30,764 nt of DNA from Bacteroidota bacterium (GTDB taxonomy: Bacteria > Bacteroidota > Bacteroidia > J057 > JADKCL01): assembly GCA_016718825.1 (NCBI GenBank), contig JADKCL010000046.1:1-30764 (forward strand). The letters are read 5' to 3'. Positions within the stretch are counted from its first letter, which is position 1. Each line of letters begins with the position of its first letter. Both the position numbers and the translations under genes were made by a program. The notes beneath the pieces are model-generated. The model saw only the letters and a program-made list of their open reading frames with translations, was not told the origin of the DNA and made no database searches. This document shows positions 24,184 to 30,764 of the stretch, in pieces.

Positions 24184-25581
24184 ATGAAGAAACTTGTATG
24201 GACCCTCCGAATCTTGTTCGGCATCACTGCCTTGATTAGCATGATCGGCCTGCCAAAACTGGCATCTGCGCAAACGATTGTCGGCGATTGGAAAGGGTTG
24301 CTCAAAACCGAGGCCATTTCGCTGCGCGTGGGTTTGCATGTCTCCCAAAGCGATGCGGGTTATTCGGCCAAGTTGGATATCCTCGACCAAGCCGCAAAAG
24401 GATTGCCGCTGACCGAATTTGTGTTTCGCGACGCTGAATTGACCTGGAAATTGCAAACGGCGGAATACAAGGGAAAAATGCAGGCGGATGGCAAAATCAC
24501 GGGAAACTTTCTGCAAAGCGGTCAAGCCATGCCCCTGGATTTTGAACGCGGCGAATGGGTCATCAACCGTTCCCAGGAGCCGAAGGCTCCATTTCCCTAC
24601 AAAATAGAAGAAGTCACCTATCCCAATGCCTCCGCTACGGACGTCACGCTTGCCGGAACGCTAACCATCCCCGATCAGACTGGTCCCTATCCCGCCGTGA
24701 TCTTGATTACGGGTTCGGGCGCCAATAACCGCGACGAAGAAATCCTGTTCCACAAACCGTTTTGGATCCTTGCGGACTACCTGAGCCGCAATGGCGTGGC
24801 AGTTTTGCGCTTTGACGACCGAGGCGTCGGTAAATCCACGGGCAAACATGCAACGGCGACTTCGGCTGACTTTGCGACGGATGCCTTGGCGGGTGTCACC
24901 TACTTGCAATCTCGCAAGGACTTGCAAATCTCCAACATCGGACTGATGGGCCATAGCGAAGGCGGTGTCATTGCCCCGCTCGCAGCAAGCCAATCTGATG
25001 CCGTCAAATTTGTCGTGATGCTCGCAGGCACCGGTGTGCGCGGCGACGTGCTGATGGCTGAGCAAACGGAACTTGTGATGCGGGCCAACGGTAATTCGGA
25101 GGAGAGGATCATGAAGGCGAGGCAGGTGAATTCAGATATTTACCGGATCATCATTAAGTCCAAAACCATCCGACAGGCCAAAGGAAAGTTGGAAAAGCGT
25201 CTCATGAAGGAGGCCAAAATGGATAGCACCCTCAATGAAGCGTCCATTAAATCCATGGTTGCGCAGGTCAACAATGTCTGGTTTCGTTACTTCATCAAGC
25301 ACGATCCCGCGGCGGTTTTGCAAAAGGTAAAATGTCCGGTGCTTGCAGTCAATGGCGAAAAGGACATTCAAGTGCCATCAAAATTGAACTTGGATGCAAT
25401 CGAGGCCGCGCTGAAATCCGGAGGAAATCAGGACTTTACGATTCGCAGTTTCCCTGACCTCAACCACCTTTTCCAGCATTGTACGACTTGTAGTGTTGGT
25501 GAATACGCGCTTTTGGAAGAGACGTTTTCACCCGAGGTGATGGCCTTCGTAGGGAAATGGATCTTGGAAAAGGGGAATTGA
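24184..25581 (+). CDS. secreted alpha/beta hydrolase
   Basis: 465 residues from the ATG at 24184 (MKKLVWTLRILFGITA), with a signal peptide ending ASAQ; an ATG 60 bases earlier lies upstream of the -35-like box and is rejected. Residues about 31-130 form a beta-rich N-terminal domain (IVGDWKGLLKTEAISLRVGLHV) found before such hydrolases. The hydrolase domain carries the nucleophile elbow GHSEGG (S258), acid D394 (NGEKDIQV) and H428 (DLNHLFQ), with an oxyanion-side GSGANNRD. The likely activity is ester or peptide hydrolysis outside the cytoplasm; the substrate cannot be assigned. Confidence 0.9.
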   Translation: MKKLVWTLRILFGITALISMIGLPKLASAQTIVGDWKGLLKTEAISLRVGLHVSQSDAGYSAKLDILDQAAKGLPLTEFVFRDAELTWKLQTAEYKGKMQADGKITGNFLQSGQAMPLDFERGEWVINRSQEPKAPFPYKIEEVTYPNASATDVTLAGTLTIPDQTGPYPAVILITGSGANNRDEEILFHKPFWILADYLSRNGVAVLRFDDRGVGKSTGKHATATSADFATDALAGVTYLQSRKDLQISNIGLMGHSEGGVIAPLAASQSDAVKFVVMLAGTGVRGDVLMAEQTELVMRANGNSEERIMKARQVNSDIYRIIIKSKTIRQAKGKLEKRLMKEAKMDSTLNEASIKSMVAQVNNVWFRYFIKHDPAAVLQKVKCPVLAVNGEKDIQVPSKLNLDAIEAALKSGGNQDFTIRSFPDLNHLFQHCTTCSVGEYALLEETFSPEVMAFVGKWILEKGN

Positions 25582-25594
25582 CGGCAGATGCTGC

Positions 25595-25879
25595 TCAAGG
25601 GAAATCGTGCCCGAATTTGCCAGATTGAGGCATAGGGCCATCGATGACATAGTCCTCAAATGATCTTGGTTGCTGCCGGGAGGGTGGATCTACACGAAGG
25701 TGATTCATCCGTTCCGGGTAGGCCATCGTCAGGAGTTCGCCCTTCATCGGTTCCTGCGGCGAGGCAATGTCCTGGGGGATCAAGTCCGACATTTGCGCGA
25801 GTATCGCCGAATTGTCAGACTTCAGAATGTGTTGAATCAAGTTCAGTTTCAGCGTATCAAATGTTGGAGAGGTATTCAT
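25595..25879 (-). CDS. small hypothetical protein
   Basis: 94 residues, MNTSPTFDTLKLNLIQHILK at the start. The N-terminal 35 residues (LKLNLIQHILKSDNSAILAQMSDLI) form an amphipathic helix pair of a kind often seen at the start of small Bacteroidota antitoxin-like or regulatory proteins; the rest is polar and Pro-rich. No toxin gene lies beside it, so an antitoxin role is only a guess. It converges with the hydrolase gene with 13 bases between stops. Confidence 0.5.
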   Translation of the reverse strand: MNTSPTFDTLKLNLIQHILKSDNSAILAQMSDLIPQDIASPQEPMKGELLTMAYPERMNHLRVDPPSRQQPRSFEDYVIDGPMPQSGKFGHDFP

Positions 25880-25962
25880 AATCCAAACCTACAGCCCCAA
25901 ACGGGAATCGTTCATGCATGGGAATTGCAAAAAATTGCAACATTCACATCATGGGGAAAAGC

Positions 25963-25999
25963 AAGCGCCGCAGCAAATCCAACATTCGCTGCGGCGCTT
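25963..25999 (-). terminator. terminator of the CHRD lipoprotein gene
   Basis: A perfect 12-bp stem (25963-25974 with 25988-25999, core GCGCCGCAGC/GCTGCGGCGC) around a 13-base loop. On the minus strand it is followed by GCTTTTCC. It lies 15 bases after the stop codon at 26015. Confidence 0.7.
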
Positions 26000-26014
26000 A
26001 CACGAACGATCGTT

Positions 26015-26803
26015 TTAGTGATGGTGCATTCCGGCCTCTCCTGAAGGTTTGGGCGCATCTTGCGGCGCCACTTTCCACTCAATCGGATCCGTTTCGGCGG
26101 TCATGCGATGCAATTGCCCACGAATGTCCCCGAAATAGGATTCGCCCGTCGTATGCAAATTGAAATATAGATCTCCTTGCTCGGCAAGGTACTGCATGCC
26201 GCCGATCGTGGTGAACTTGTCCTTGAGTCCGGGTGCGATCGGGCAACCCATCGTAATGGCACCGATCAGGCCTTCTCCCGCTGCCACGACGGCTTCGACC
26301 TCCTTGTTGGTCACTTCGATCGCCAAAACGCCGTCGTCATTGAAGTTTTTCTGGATATCGGTCGTCATCGAAAAGTCAATCGCGATGGGTCCGAGCATGC
26401 TAGGCCGTCCGCAATGGATATGAAACATGTTGACGTCCTTGATGTTGACATCGGTGACCTCGACCTCGATGATCGCCTTGCTGAGATCCTTGGTGAAGCT
26501 CACCTTTCCATGCCCGCGGTCTTTGCGGTCTGCGCGCAGCCGCGAAGGCGTTGTGGATTTGAATTGGGCCGGGGTTGATTTTGGCGTGTCTTTTTCTTCG
26601 CCTCCTTCCTGATGTGGGCTGAGGTAAGCCTCGTAGACAAATCCGATTTCCTTGCCACGGTCAGCCTCATTTGCGCCGCCGGACTGGGTGATGTACGTGG
26701 TGGAATCGCCACTTGGCACGGTAAGCGGAGCATCTGTGGAGGCGCTATGGGAGCAACCCAGGAGCATGGAGGACATGAGCATTCCTTGTTGCTGCAAATG
26801 CAT
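26015..26803 (-). CDS. CHRD-domain lipoprotein, signal peptide apparently frameshifted
   Basis: The open frame gives 262 residues beginning MHLQQQGMLMSSMLLGCSHS, with lipobox MLLGC but no basic N-terminus. The CHRD domain (about 95-235) shows VSFTKDLSKAIIEVEV, NMFHIHCGRPSMLGPIAIDF and LYFNLHTTGESYFGDIRGQLH. CHRD domains occur in secreted bacterial proteins and in chordin; their bacterial role is unknown. The C-terminus ends in HHH. Upstream in another frame lies ATGAAAAAG at 26822 (MKKSIVYAFAAT); joining this to GMLMSSMLLGC by removing one base near 26786-26790 makes a perfect lipoprotein signal, so the real start is probably 26822. Confidence 0.78.
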   Translation of the reverse strand: MHLQQQGMLMSSMLLGCSHSASTDAPLTVPSGDSTTYITQSGGANEADRGKEIGFVYEAYLSPHQEGGEEKDTPKSTPAQFKSTTPSRLRADRKDRGHGKVSFTKDLSKAIIEVEVTDVNIKDVNMFHIHCGRPSMLGPIAIDFSMTTDIQKNFNDDGVLAIEVTNKEVEAVVAAGEGLIGAITMGCPIAPGLKDKFTTIGGMQYLAEQGDLYFNLHTTGESYFGDIRGQLHRMTAETDPIEWKVAPQDAPKPSGEAGMHHH

Positions 26804-26822
26804 ACACGATGGACTTTTTCAT

Positions 26823-27450
26823 AAATTTTGTGTTGATGAACAATTGCAAAAACTGTGGATGTCAGCAATATCGCATCGATTTTCCAAAATCTAAAATCGG
26901 ATGACGTTAAAATGTTATGAGGACCAGATATAGCTTTATTTTTTATGCATTCAGGGAAGGCCATCGCGATGAGCATCCCAACAACAAGGACTTGTGACCA
27001 TGGCCGCATTTTGGGGACGAATGGGGATCTCGGCAGGTTAGGAAGTGTGCTTGTCTGGACCTTCTCAGGTAAGTCGGGCACCTTGTATTCGATTTGTAAC
27101 TGGCCTTGAGGGTCTTCATTTCCGAAGCACTGCACGGAATCTAGAGTTGGGTGTGGGCCGGATTTTTCGTCTCGTGGCAAGCGAAAAAAAATAGGAGTGG
27201 GGCAATCAGCCGAGGCTTCTCCTCACAATGCCTTGAGCAATGGAGGCACACCTGTTGTTGAGGCTGTTCGGGCCAACCAAACACCAATGAAACTGGTACT
27301 TGTAAAGGTCCCTATTCCCATAATCTATCATCGAAAAAGCGCACAGTGCCCCTTTGGGGGCCTGGCAGAACAGTAGAATGAAGACTTTAATGGCTGAACA
27401 TCCCTAATAGAATGAAGGGGACAGACGTCTGACGCAGATTGCTGGAGATA
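26823..27450. other. region without a firm gene; one weak leftward frame
   Basis: A leftward frame from an ATG at 27178-27180 gives about 85 residues with some protein character: an acidic start, GQLQIEYKVPDLPEKVQT, then a hydrophobic segment VLVVGMLIAMAF near residues 64-75. It then runs without a stop through the CHRD gene in the wrong frame to 26500, so it may be a decayed membrane protein gene. The rest, 27181-27450, shows nothing clear. Confidence 0.3.
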
Positions 27451-30093
27451 TTATTTTCGATTGATCTGTGAGGTAATGGAACCATCTGTGATTTTGTCAT
27501 CCTCTGCTAGTAAAAATGCTTTAGAGAGCACTACGGATAGGCCACTATCTCCCTCAAATGGAAGGAAAATATTCTCCGTACCAGTTTTTGCTGATCGATC
27601 GGGAACAATGCAAAGGTACTGATCATTCGGTTCCATCAAGATATTGGTACTTCCAATGTGAATTTTGTAAGTGCGAAGCTTTCCTTTGACTACAAGGAAG
27701 TTCCCAACAATTTGGGCAACGTTTTTGACTTTGAGTCTTGGAATGAGGCCTGCAAGAATTTCTTTCCGCATTTTGGCAACTTCATTCAAATCCCCAAAGC
27801 TGTAGGTCTGCCAATAGTCCCGGTAAGCTGGTATTCCTCCAGAATCCTGCCAAGTGGGGTCATTACCTACGCTTGCCACGCCAACAAATAGATCCACATC
27901 GCGCATCGCCTCTGAAAATGGAATCGGAGGTACCGCAATCAATTCAACTGGTTGTTCCGTGGTTGTGCTGACGAACCGCACCTGATCAGTGGCAATGTAG
28001 TTCCAAATACCTGTGTCGTTGAATGCATCGTCTGCATTCACTCCGGTGACCCAATATTCGACACGAAGACCAAATTCGGGAAGAGCCAATGTGGCTAATT
28101 CGCCTTCTCGACCATCATCATACGCTCCCAACAGTGCATATTTCCAACCTCTTCCTTTGGCCAAAGAATTGAACTGATGTTGTTTGAGAACATGAGCAGC
28201 CATCCGATTGCTGTACGTTCTTGTATTGATTTCAGCCTCGGTGAGCAAATATACTTCTCTAAATCCTTGCTTCAAAGGCTGGAGAATTTGATGTTCGATG
28301 AGAAACTCGCGCCAAATTTTGATTTCTGCCACCGAAGATAGTGCTGGATGCCAGAGGGAAACTTCTGCATTTTCGTCGATGTGGATTGTTTGCCCTTTCG
28401 CGTTGACCCAACCATCTTCAAACCATATTGCGGCGACAATTTCTTCACGATTGTGAAAATTCCAAATGAGCTTTTTTGTCAAAAATGACATGAACCCGTG
28501 TTGCAAATAATATTGCTGAAAATAAGATGATTTCAATTTGCGGTCACTGCGTAGCATTCGGTCGATGCGGTCACGTTGTGCTGTCGAAGCCTGCTCAACT
28601 TGTTTGACCACCAATTTCATTTTTTTGAGCTTGGCAAGATGGTTGGTTTTTACAGCTGTAGGTTCAGATTTTTGGAGTGTCCCATCGGGCTTGTACCATT
28701 GTTGTTTAAGCTTCCCCGGAGAAATAATCTCCAATTCAAAGACAAACCCATCAAATTCCCAGCGTCGTTTTCCGTTTTTGAATCCAAAGTCGTCGACCGC
28801 CAAATCCTCAATTTCAGCAACTGAGATCCCTGCTGATTTTGCAGCATCGGTGAGATATTTTTCGATCAATGCTTGCGTAGATGCTTGCTTGATTCGCAAT
28901 TTCAGCCGAGAAAGGTGGCTGATCCCCTCTAGGCCTTTTGACTTGTATAAAACAAAAAGACAAGCATTGCCAAGTGATGCCGCTGCTGGACCTTTTGACG
29001 GAATCTTCCGGTAGCAACGCTCTGCAAGCTGAGCAACGGTGTGCAAAGTTTGTGTATCATGAAAATTTGCACACATCCAGACAAATCCTTTGAGTGCTTC
29101 CAAATTAACGGAAGTGATGAATTCGTAACTCGTGGAATGATATTCGCGACCTTGATAAATTTGAGTATGTTGCGTGATTTTTTCTTTAAATCTTATGACG
29201 AATTGAAGCCATTCAATCAATGTAATTTTAAATTTGTCAGGCCCAAGCGCTTTGAAGAGTGTCTTGGATGCTTCCAAATATTTGGTGCTGGGTTTGCTAC
29301 CTGAGGCCGTTTGTGCAAGCGTGATCATGGGATACCAATGATTGCGTTCCGCAGGAGTCAACTCAGTAATTTTTTGGTTTGCAAAAGTTGCAAACTCGTC
29401 GTCACCTAAAAATTTGGTAGGTTTTACCGATGGTATTCCTTCCGAATCCGGGAAAAGTAACGCATCGATTTTTTCCGCCAGCTTGATGCGTTCCTTCTCA
29501 TCATAATAGGAATTCACCGCTTTAATGTCGGTGATCAATTGTTCCATGGTGTTGCGAAGGGATTCAGAGATTGGGTTTCCCTTCCGCTGTGACGCCACTT
29601 GGTTTACAAGTTGGTTGATGGGCCAATGATTGATGCCTGAATGGAGATGGTACTTGCTCTCCCTGAACGTTTTGACAAGCAATACCACATCGTCATCGTC
29701 CATCATCAGTTTGGTCTTTAAGAGTTGTTTGATAAAGATTAGACGCAATTCTTTGAGATGCTGTTCCGGGTGGTCGTAAACGTATTTTCTTTCCTGAATG
29801 GCGAAGGCATGAATCTTTTTGCAGCAGTCCACAATGAATGCAATTCGCTTTTTGTCATCCCAATTCTTAACCAAATTCTGATAAACGTCCCATTCCGTAG
29901 CTTTTGCATCATAGATATAGGCTTTGCTTCCCTTTGCTTGGGCCAACGCCTGATTGAGTATCTCATCAAATTCGTCGACAATTTTTTGGGATTCCTGTAT
30001 TTCGCCTTTTCCTTTAGCGGCTTCAGTTGGTTTTGGGGATGAATTCGCCGATTCAATTCCCAGTGCTTTTTTGATTTTATCGAAAATGCCCAT
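27451..30093 (-). CDS. DUF4132 (MolR-family) protein with C-terminal DUF7737-like domain
   Basis: 880 residues starting MGIFDKIKKALGIE, an amphipathic start. About 1-450 is a helical, repeat-like region without a known match. About 455-640 resembles DUF4132 (LAKLKKMKLVVKQVEQASTA, RIDRMLRS, KLIWNF), the family of E. coli MolR/YehI. The C-terminal part (about 734-878) looks like DUF7737: DLFVGVASVGNDPTWQ, YWQTYSFGDLNEVAKMRKEIL, GKLRTYKIHIGSTNILMEP, LPFEGDSGLSVVLSKAFLLA and ITDGSI. Biochemical function is unknown; DUF4132 proteins have been linked by gene context to MoxR/VWA conflict systems, none of which is in this window. It is coupled to the preceding gene, with three bases between and a strong GGAGG site inside that gene's last codons. 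No terminator was found after it. Confidence 0.85.
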   Translation of the reverse strand: MGIFDKIKKALGIESANSSPKPTEAAKGKGEIQESQKIVDEFDEILNQALAQAKGSKAYIYDAKATEWDVYQNLVKNWDDKKRIAFIVDCCKKIHAFAIQERKYVYDHPEQHLKELRLIFIKQLLKTKLMMDDDDVVLLVKTFRESKYHLHSGINHWPINQLVNQVASQRKGNPISESLRNTMEQLITDIKAVNSYYDEKERIKLAEKIDALLFPDSEGIPSVKPTKFLGDDEFATFANQKITELTPAERNHWYPMITLAQTASGSKPSTKYLEASKTLFKALGPDKFKITLIEWLQFVIRFKEKITQHTQIYQGREYHSTSYEFITSVNLEALKGFVWMCANFHDTQTLHTVAQLAERCYRKIPSKGPAAASLGNACLFVLYKSKGLEGISHLSRLKLRIKQASTQALIEKYLTDAAKSAGISVAEIEDLAVDDFGFKNGKRRWEFDGFVFELEIISPGKLKQQWYKPDGTLQKSEPTAVKTNHLAKLKKMKLVVKQVEQASTAQRDRIDRMLRSDRKLKSSYFQQYYLQHGFMSFLTKKLIWNFHNREEIVAAIWFEDGWVNAKGQTIHIDENAEVSLWHPALSSVAEIKIWREFLIEHQILQPLKQGFREVYLLTEAEINTRTYSNRMAAHVLKQHQFNSLAKGRGWKYALLGAYDDGREGELATLALPEFGLRVEYWVTGVNADDAFNDTGIWNYIATDQVRFVSTTTEQPVELIAVPPIPFSEAMRDVDLFVGVASVGNDPTWQDSGGIPAYRDYWQTYSFGDLNEVAKMRKEILAGLIPRLKVKNVAQIVGNFLVVKGKLRTYKIHIGSTNILMEPNDQYLCIVPDRSAKTGTENIFLPFEGDSGLSVVLSKAFLLAEDDKITDGSITSQINRK

Positions 30094-30096
30094 CGT

Positions 30097-30498
30097 TTAG
30101 CCTCCTACAAGTGGTGTCAATTTCACGAAACTCACGATCATGTCTCCGGTTAGAAGCACTTCCTGATCCAACGTTTCAGCCTGAACATTGTCGATCAGGA
30201 TGAAGTAACCGTTGCGTTGGAAAGCGTCAAGGGCAATATAAACTTGTTTCTCTGCATCTATGGGCTGTTTGGTTTTCATTCGCATCCCGTTAATCGTCTT
30301 CTCAGCTTCGGTTGGCTCGATTAACCCGTTGAAGTATTCGGGTAGTTTCTTGTTGTAGTTTTCAACCTCATATTTAACCCGTTCCGAAATAATTTCTCTG
30401 ACCAAAACGCATTCGGAAGCGAAACTGAGGGAAATTTCATGCAAAATTTTACCTGCAAACGTTGTATCGTGGATTCTAATCTCCGTTGATATTGCCAT
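30097..30498 (-). CDS. predicted beta-grasp (MoaD/ThiS/ubiquitin-like) protein with C-terminal Gly-Gly
   Basis: 133 residues from the ATG at 30496-30498 (MAISTEIRIHDTTFAGK), the first start after the promoter. The order is beta-hairpin (EIRIHDTTFAGKILHEISLSF), a long helix (VLVREIISERVKYEVENY), an insert (51-82), a helix (VYIALDAFQ), a strand (GYFILIDNVQA) and the tail LLTGDMIVSFVKLTPLVGG. The tail fits the end of MoaD/ThiS proteins (L.DGD.V.FFPPV.GG), with diglycine at 132-133 as the last residues. In those families the exposed Gly-Gly is adenylated and thiolated or conjugated by an E1-like enzyme. No E1, JAB protease or rhodanese lies in the window. Operon with DUF4132. The fold is inferred from pattern, not from a search. 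Confidence 0.75.
   Translation of the reverse strand: MAISTEIRIHDTTFAGKILHEISLSFASECVLVREIISERVKYEVENYNKKLPEYFNGLIEPTEAEKTINGMRMKTKQPIDAEKQVYIALDAFQRNGYFILIDNVQAETLDQEVLLTGDMIVSFVKLTPLVGG
30100..30105 (-). promoter_or_regulatory. strong Shine-Dalgarno site for the DUF4132 gene
   Basis: On the minus strand GTAGGAGGCTAAACGATG: the GGAGG lies within the two final glycine codons (GGA GGC) of the upstream gene and seven bases before the ATG. Such a site is uncommon in this phylum and implies translational coupling. Confidence 0.7.
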
Positions 30499-30517
30499 GA
30501 TGATCTTGAGGAAGGGG

Positions 30518-30541
30518 ATTAGCTTCCATACCAAAGCTAAT
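30518..30541. promoter_or_regulatory. 8-bp inverted repeat over the start of transcription (possible operator)
   Basis: ATTAGCTT (30518-30525) and AAGCTAAT (30534-30541) are perfect complements around eight bases. One arm overlaps the -7 box and the other the predicted transcription start of the two-gene operon. Confidence 0.45.
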
Positions 30542-30563
30542 CGTTGGAAAGCCAATTTGCAAA
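30532..30563 (-). promoter_or_regulatory. promoter of the beta-grasp/DUF4132 operon
   Basis: On the minus strand TTTG (30563-30560), 20 bases, then TAGCTTTG (30539-30532): exact matches to both Bacteroidota boxes at normal spacing. The leader would be about 28 bases. This is the best promoter in the window. Confidence 0.75.
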
Positions 30564-30764
30564 GATGCTGCTGAAACTTCCTTTCATGCCTATTTTTGCG
30601 AGGCACCACAACCAAGAAACCTTCAACCGAGGGTTTCGATGGGTGCTTTACCTTGAAGGTTAGGCTGTTGGAGTACTAAATTTTCTTGAGTGCTAAAGCG
30701 TTGAGGTCCCTCTAAACGACAAACGGGTCAATAGACCTAGCTCAAAATGCATTAGAAAAGCAAT

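Noticed and set aside
23506..24525. A 339-codon reading for the membrane-anchored hypothetical protein
   Set aside because: The first 160 codons overlap the promoter and start of the opposite hydrolase gene; the membrane segment begins at the ATG at 24042.
1..30764. tRNA, rRNA, riboswitch, CRISPR, integrase or transposase genes
   Set aside because: None was recognised by eye on either strand; a covariance-model search would be needed to exclude small RNAs.

Overview
The window is chromosomal DNA from a member of the phylum Bacteroidota, probably an environmental, moderately GC-rich lineage of the Saprospiria type; the exact family cannot be fixed from sequence alone. The evidence is four proteins with a C-terminal type IX secretion (T9SS) type A sorting domain, SprB-like and PKD repeats, near-absence of Shine-Dalgarno sites, and promoters of the TTTG-N19-21-TAnnTTTG type. 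No T9SS machinery, rRNA, tRNA, CRISPR array, integrase or transposase was seen.

Layout. 1-461: a leftward hypothetical gene cut by the window edge. 462-1555: about 1.1 kb without a convincing gene, holding inverted repeats and a strongly G-tracted stretch. 1556-6751: two leftward secreted proteins, a Cys-rich protein and a large M36 fungalysin-type metalloprotease with PA, PKD and six SprB-like repeats. 6922-8783: a truncated ADP-ribosylglycohydrolase, a 131-bp nested palindromic element and a Rieske oxygenase. 9210-13124: a rightward family 2 glycosyltransferase, a small leftward secreted triple-repeat protein, and a leftward lamin-tail/Calx-beta/PKD T9SS cargo gene split by an apparent one-base frameshift. 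13227-17444: a membrane-anchored small protein divergent from smc, which is the only clear housekeeping gene, followed by five 19-bp tandem repeats. 17616-21597: a DUF5011-like lipoprotein, a probable outer-membrane barrel, a propeller-like T9SS protein and a PCMD-like T9SS protein. 21972-26803: a MOSC protein, an S1/P1 nuclease, a membrane-anchored unknown, a secreted alpha/beta hydrolase, a small unknown, and a CHRD lipoprotein whose signal peptide appears frameshifted. 27451-30498: a two-gene leftward operon.

Most of the window is a store of secreted and surface proteins (protease, nuclease, hydrolase, adhesin-like repeats) that fits a predatory, scavenging or particle-attached lifestyle; each seems to be its own transcription unit, several with good hairpin terminators.

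The most interesting unit is the last one: a strong Bacteroidota promoter drives a 133-residue protein that looks like a MoaD/ThiS/ubiquitin-type beta-grasp protein ending in Gly-Gly, translationally coupled to an 880-residue DUF4132 (MolR-family) protein. This may be an undescribed ubiquitin-like modifier or sulfur-carrier-like system. Other points of interest are the 131-bp nested palindrome, several promoters so close to start codons that the mRNAs should be leaderless, and two single-base frameshifts in exported protein genes.
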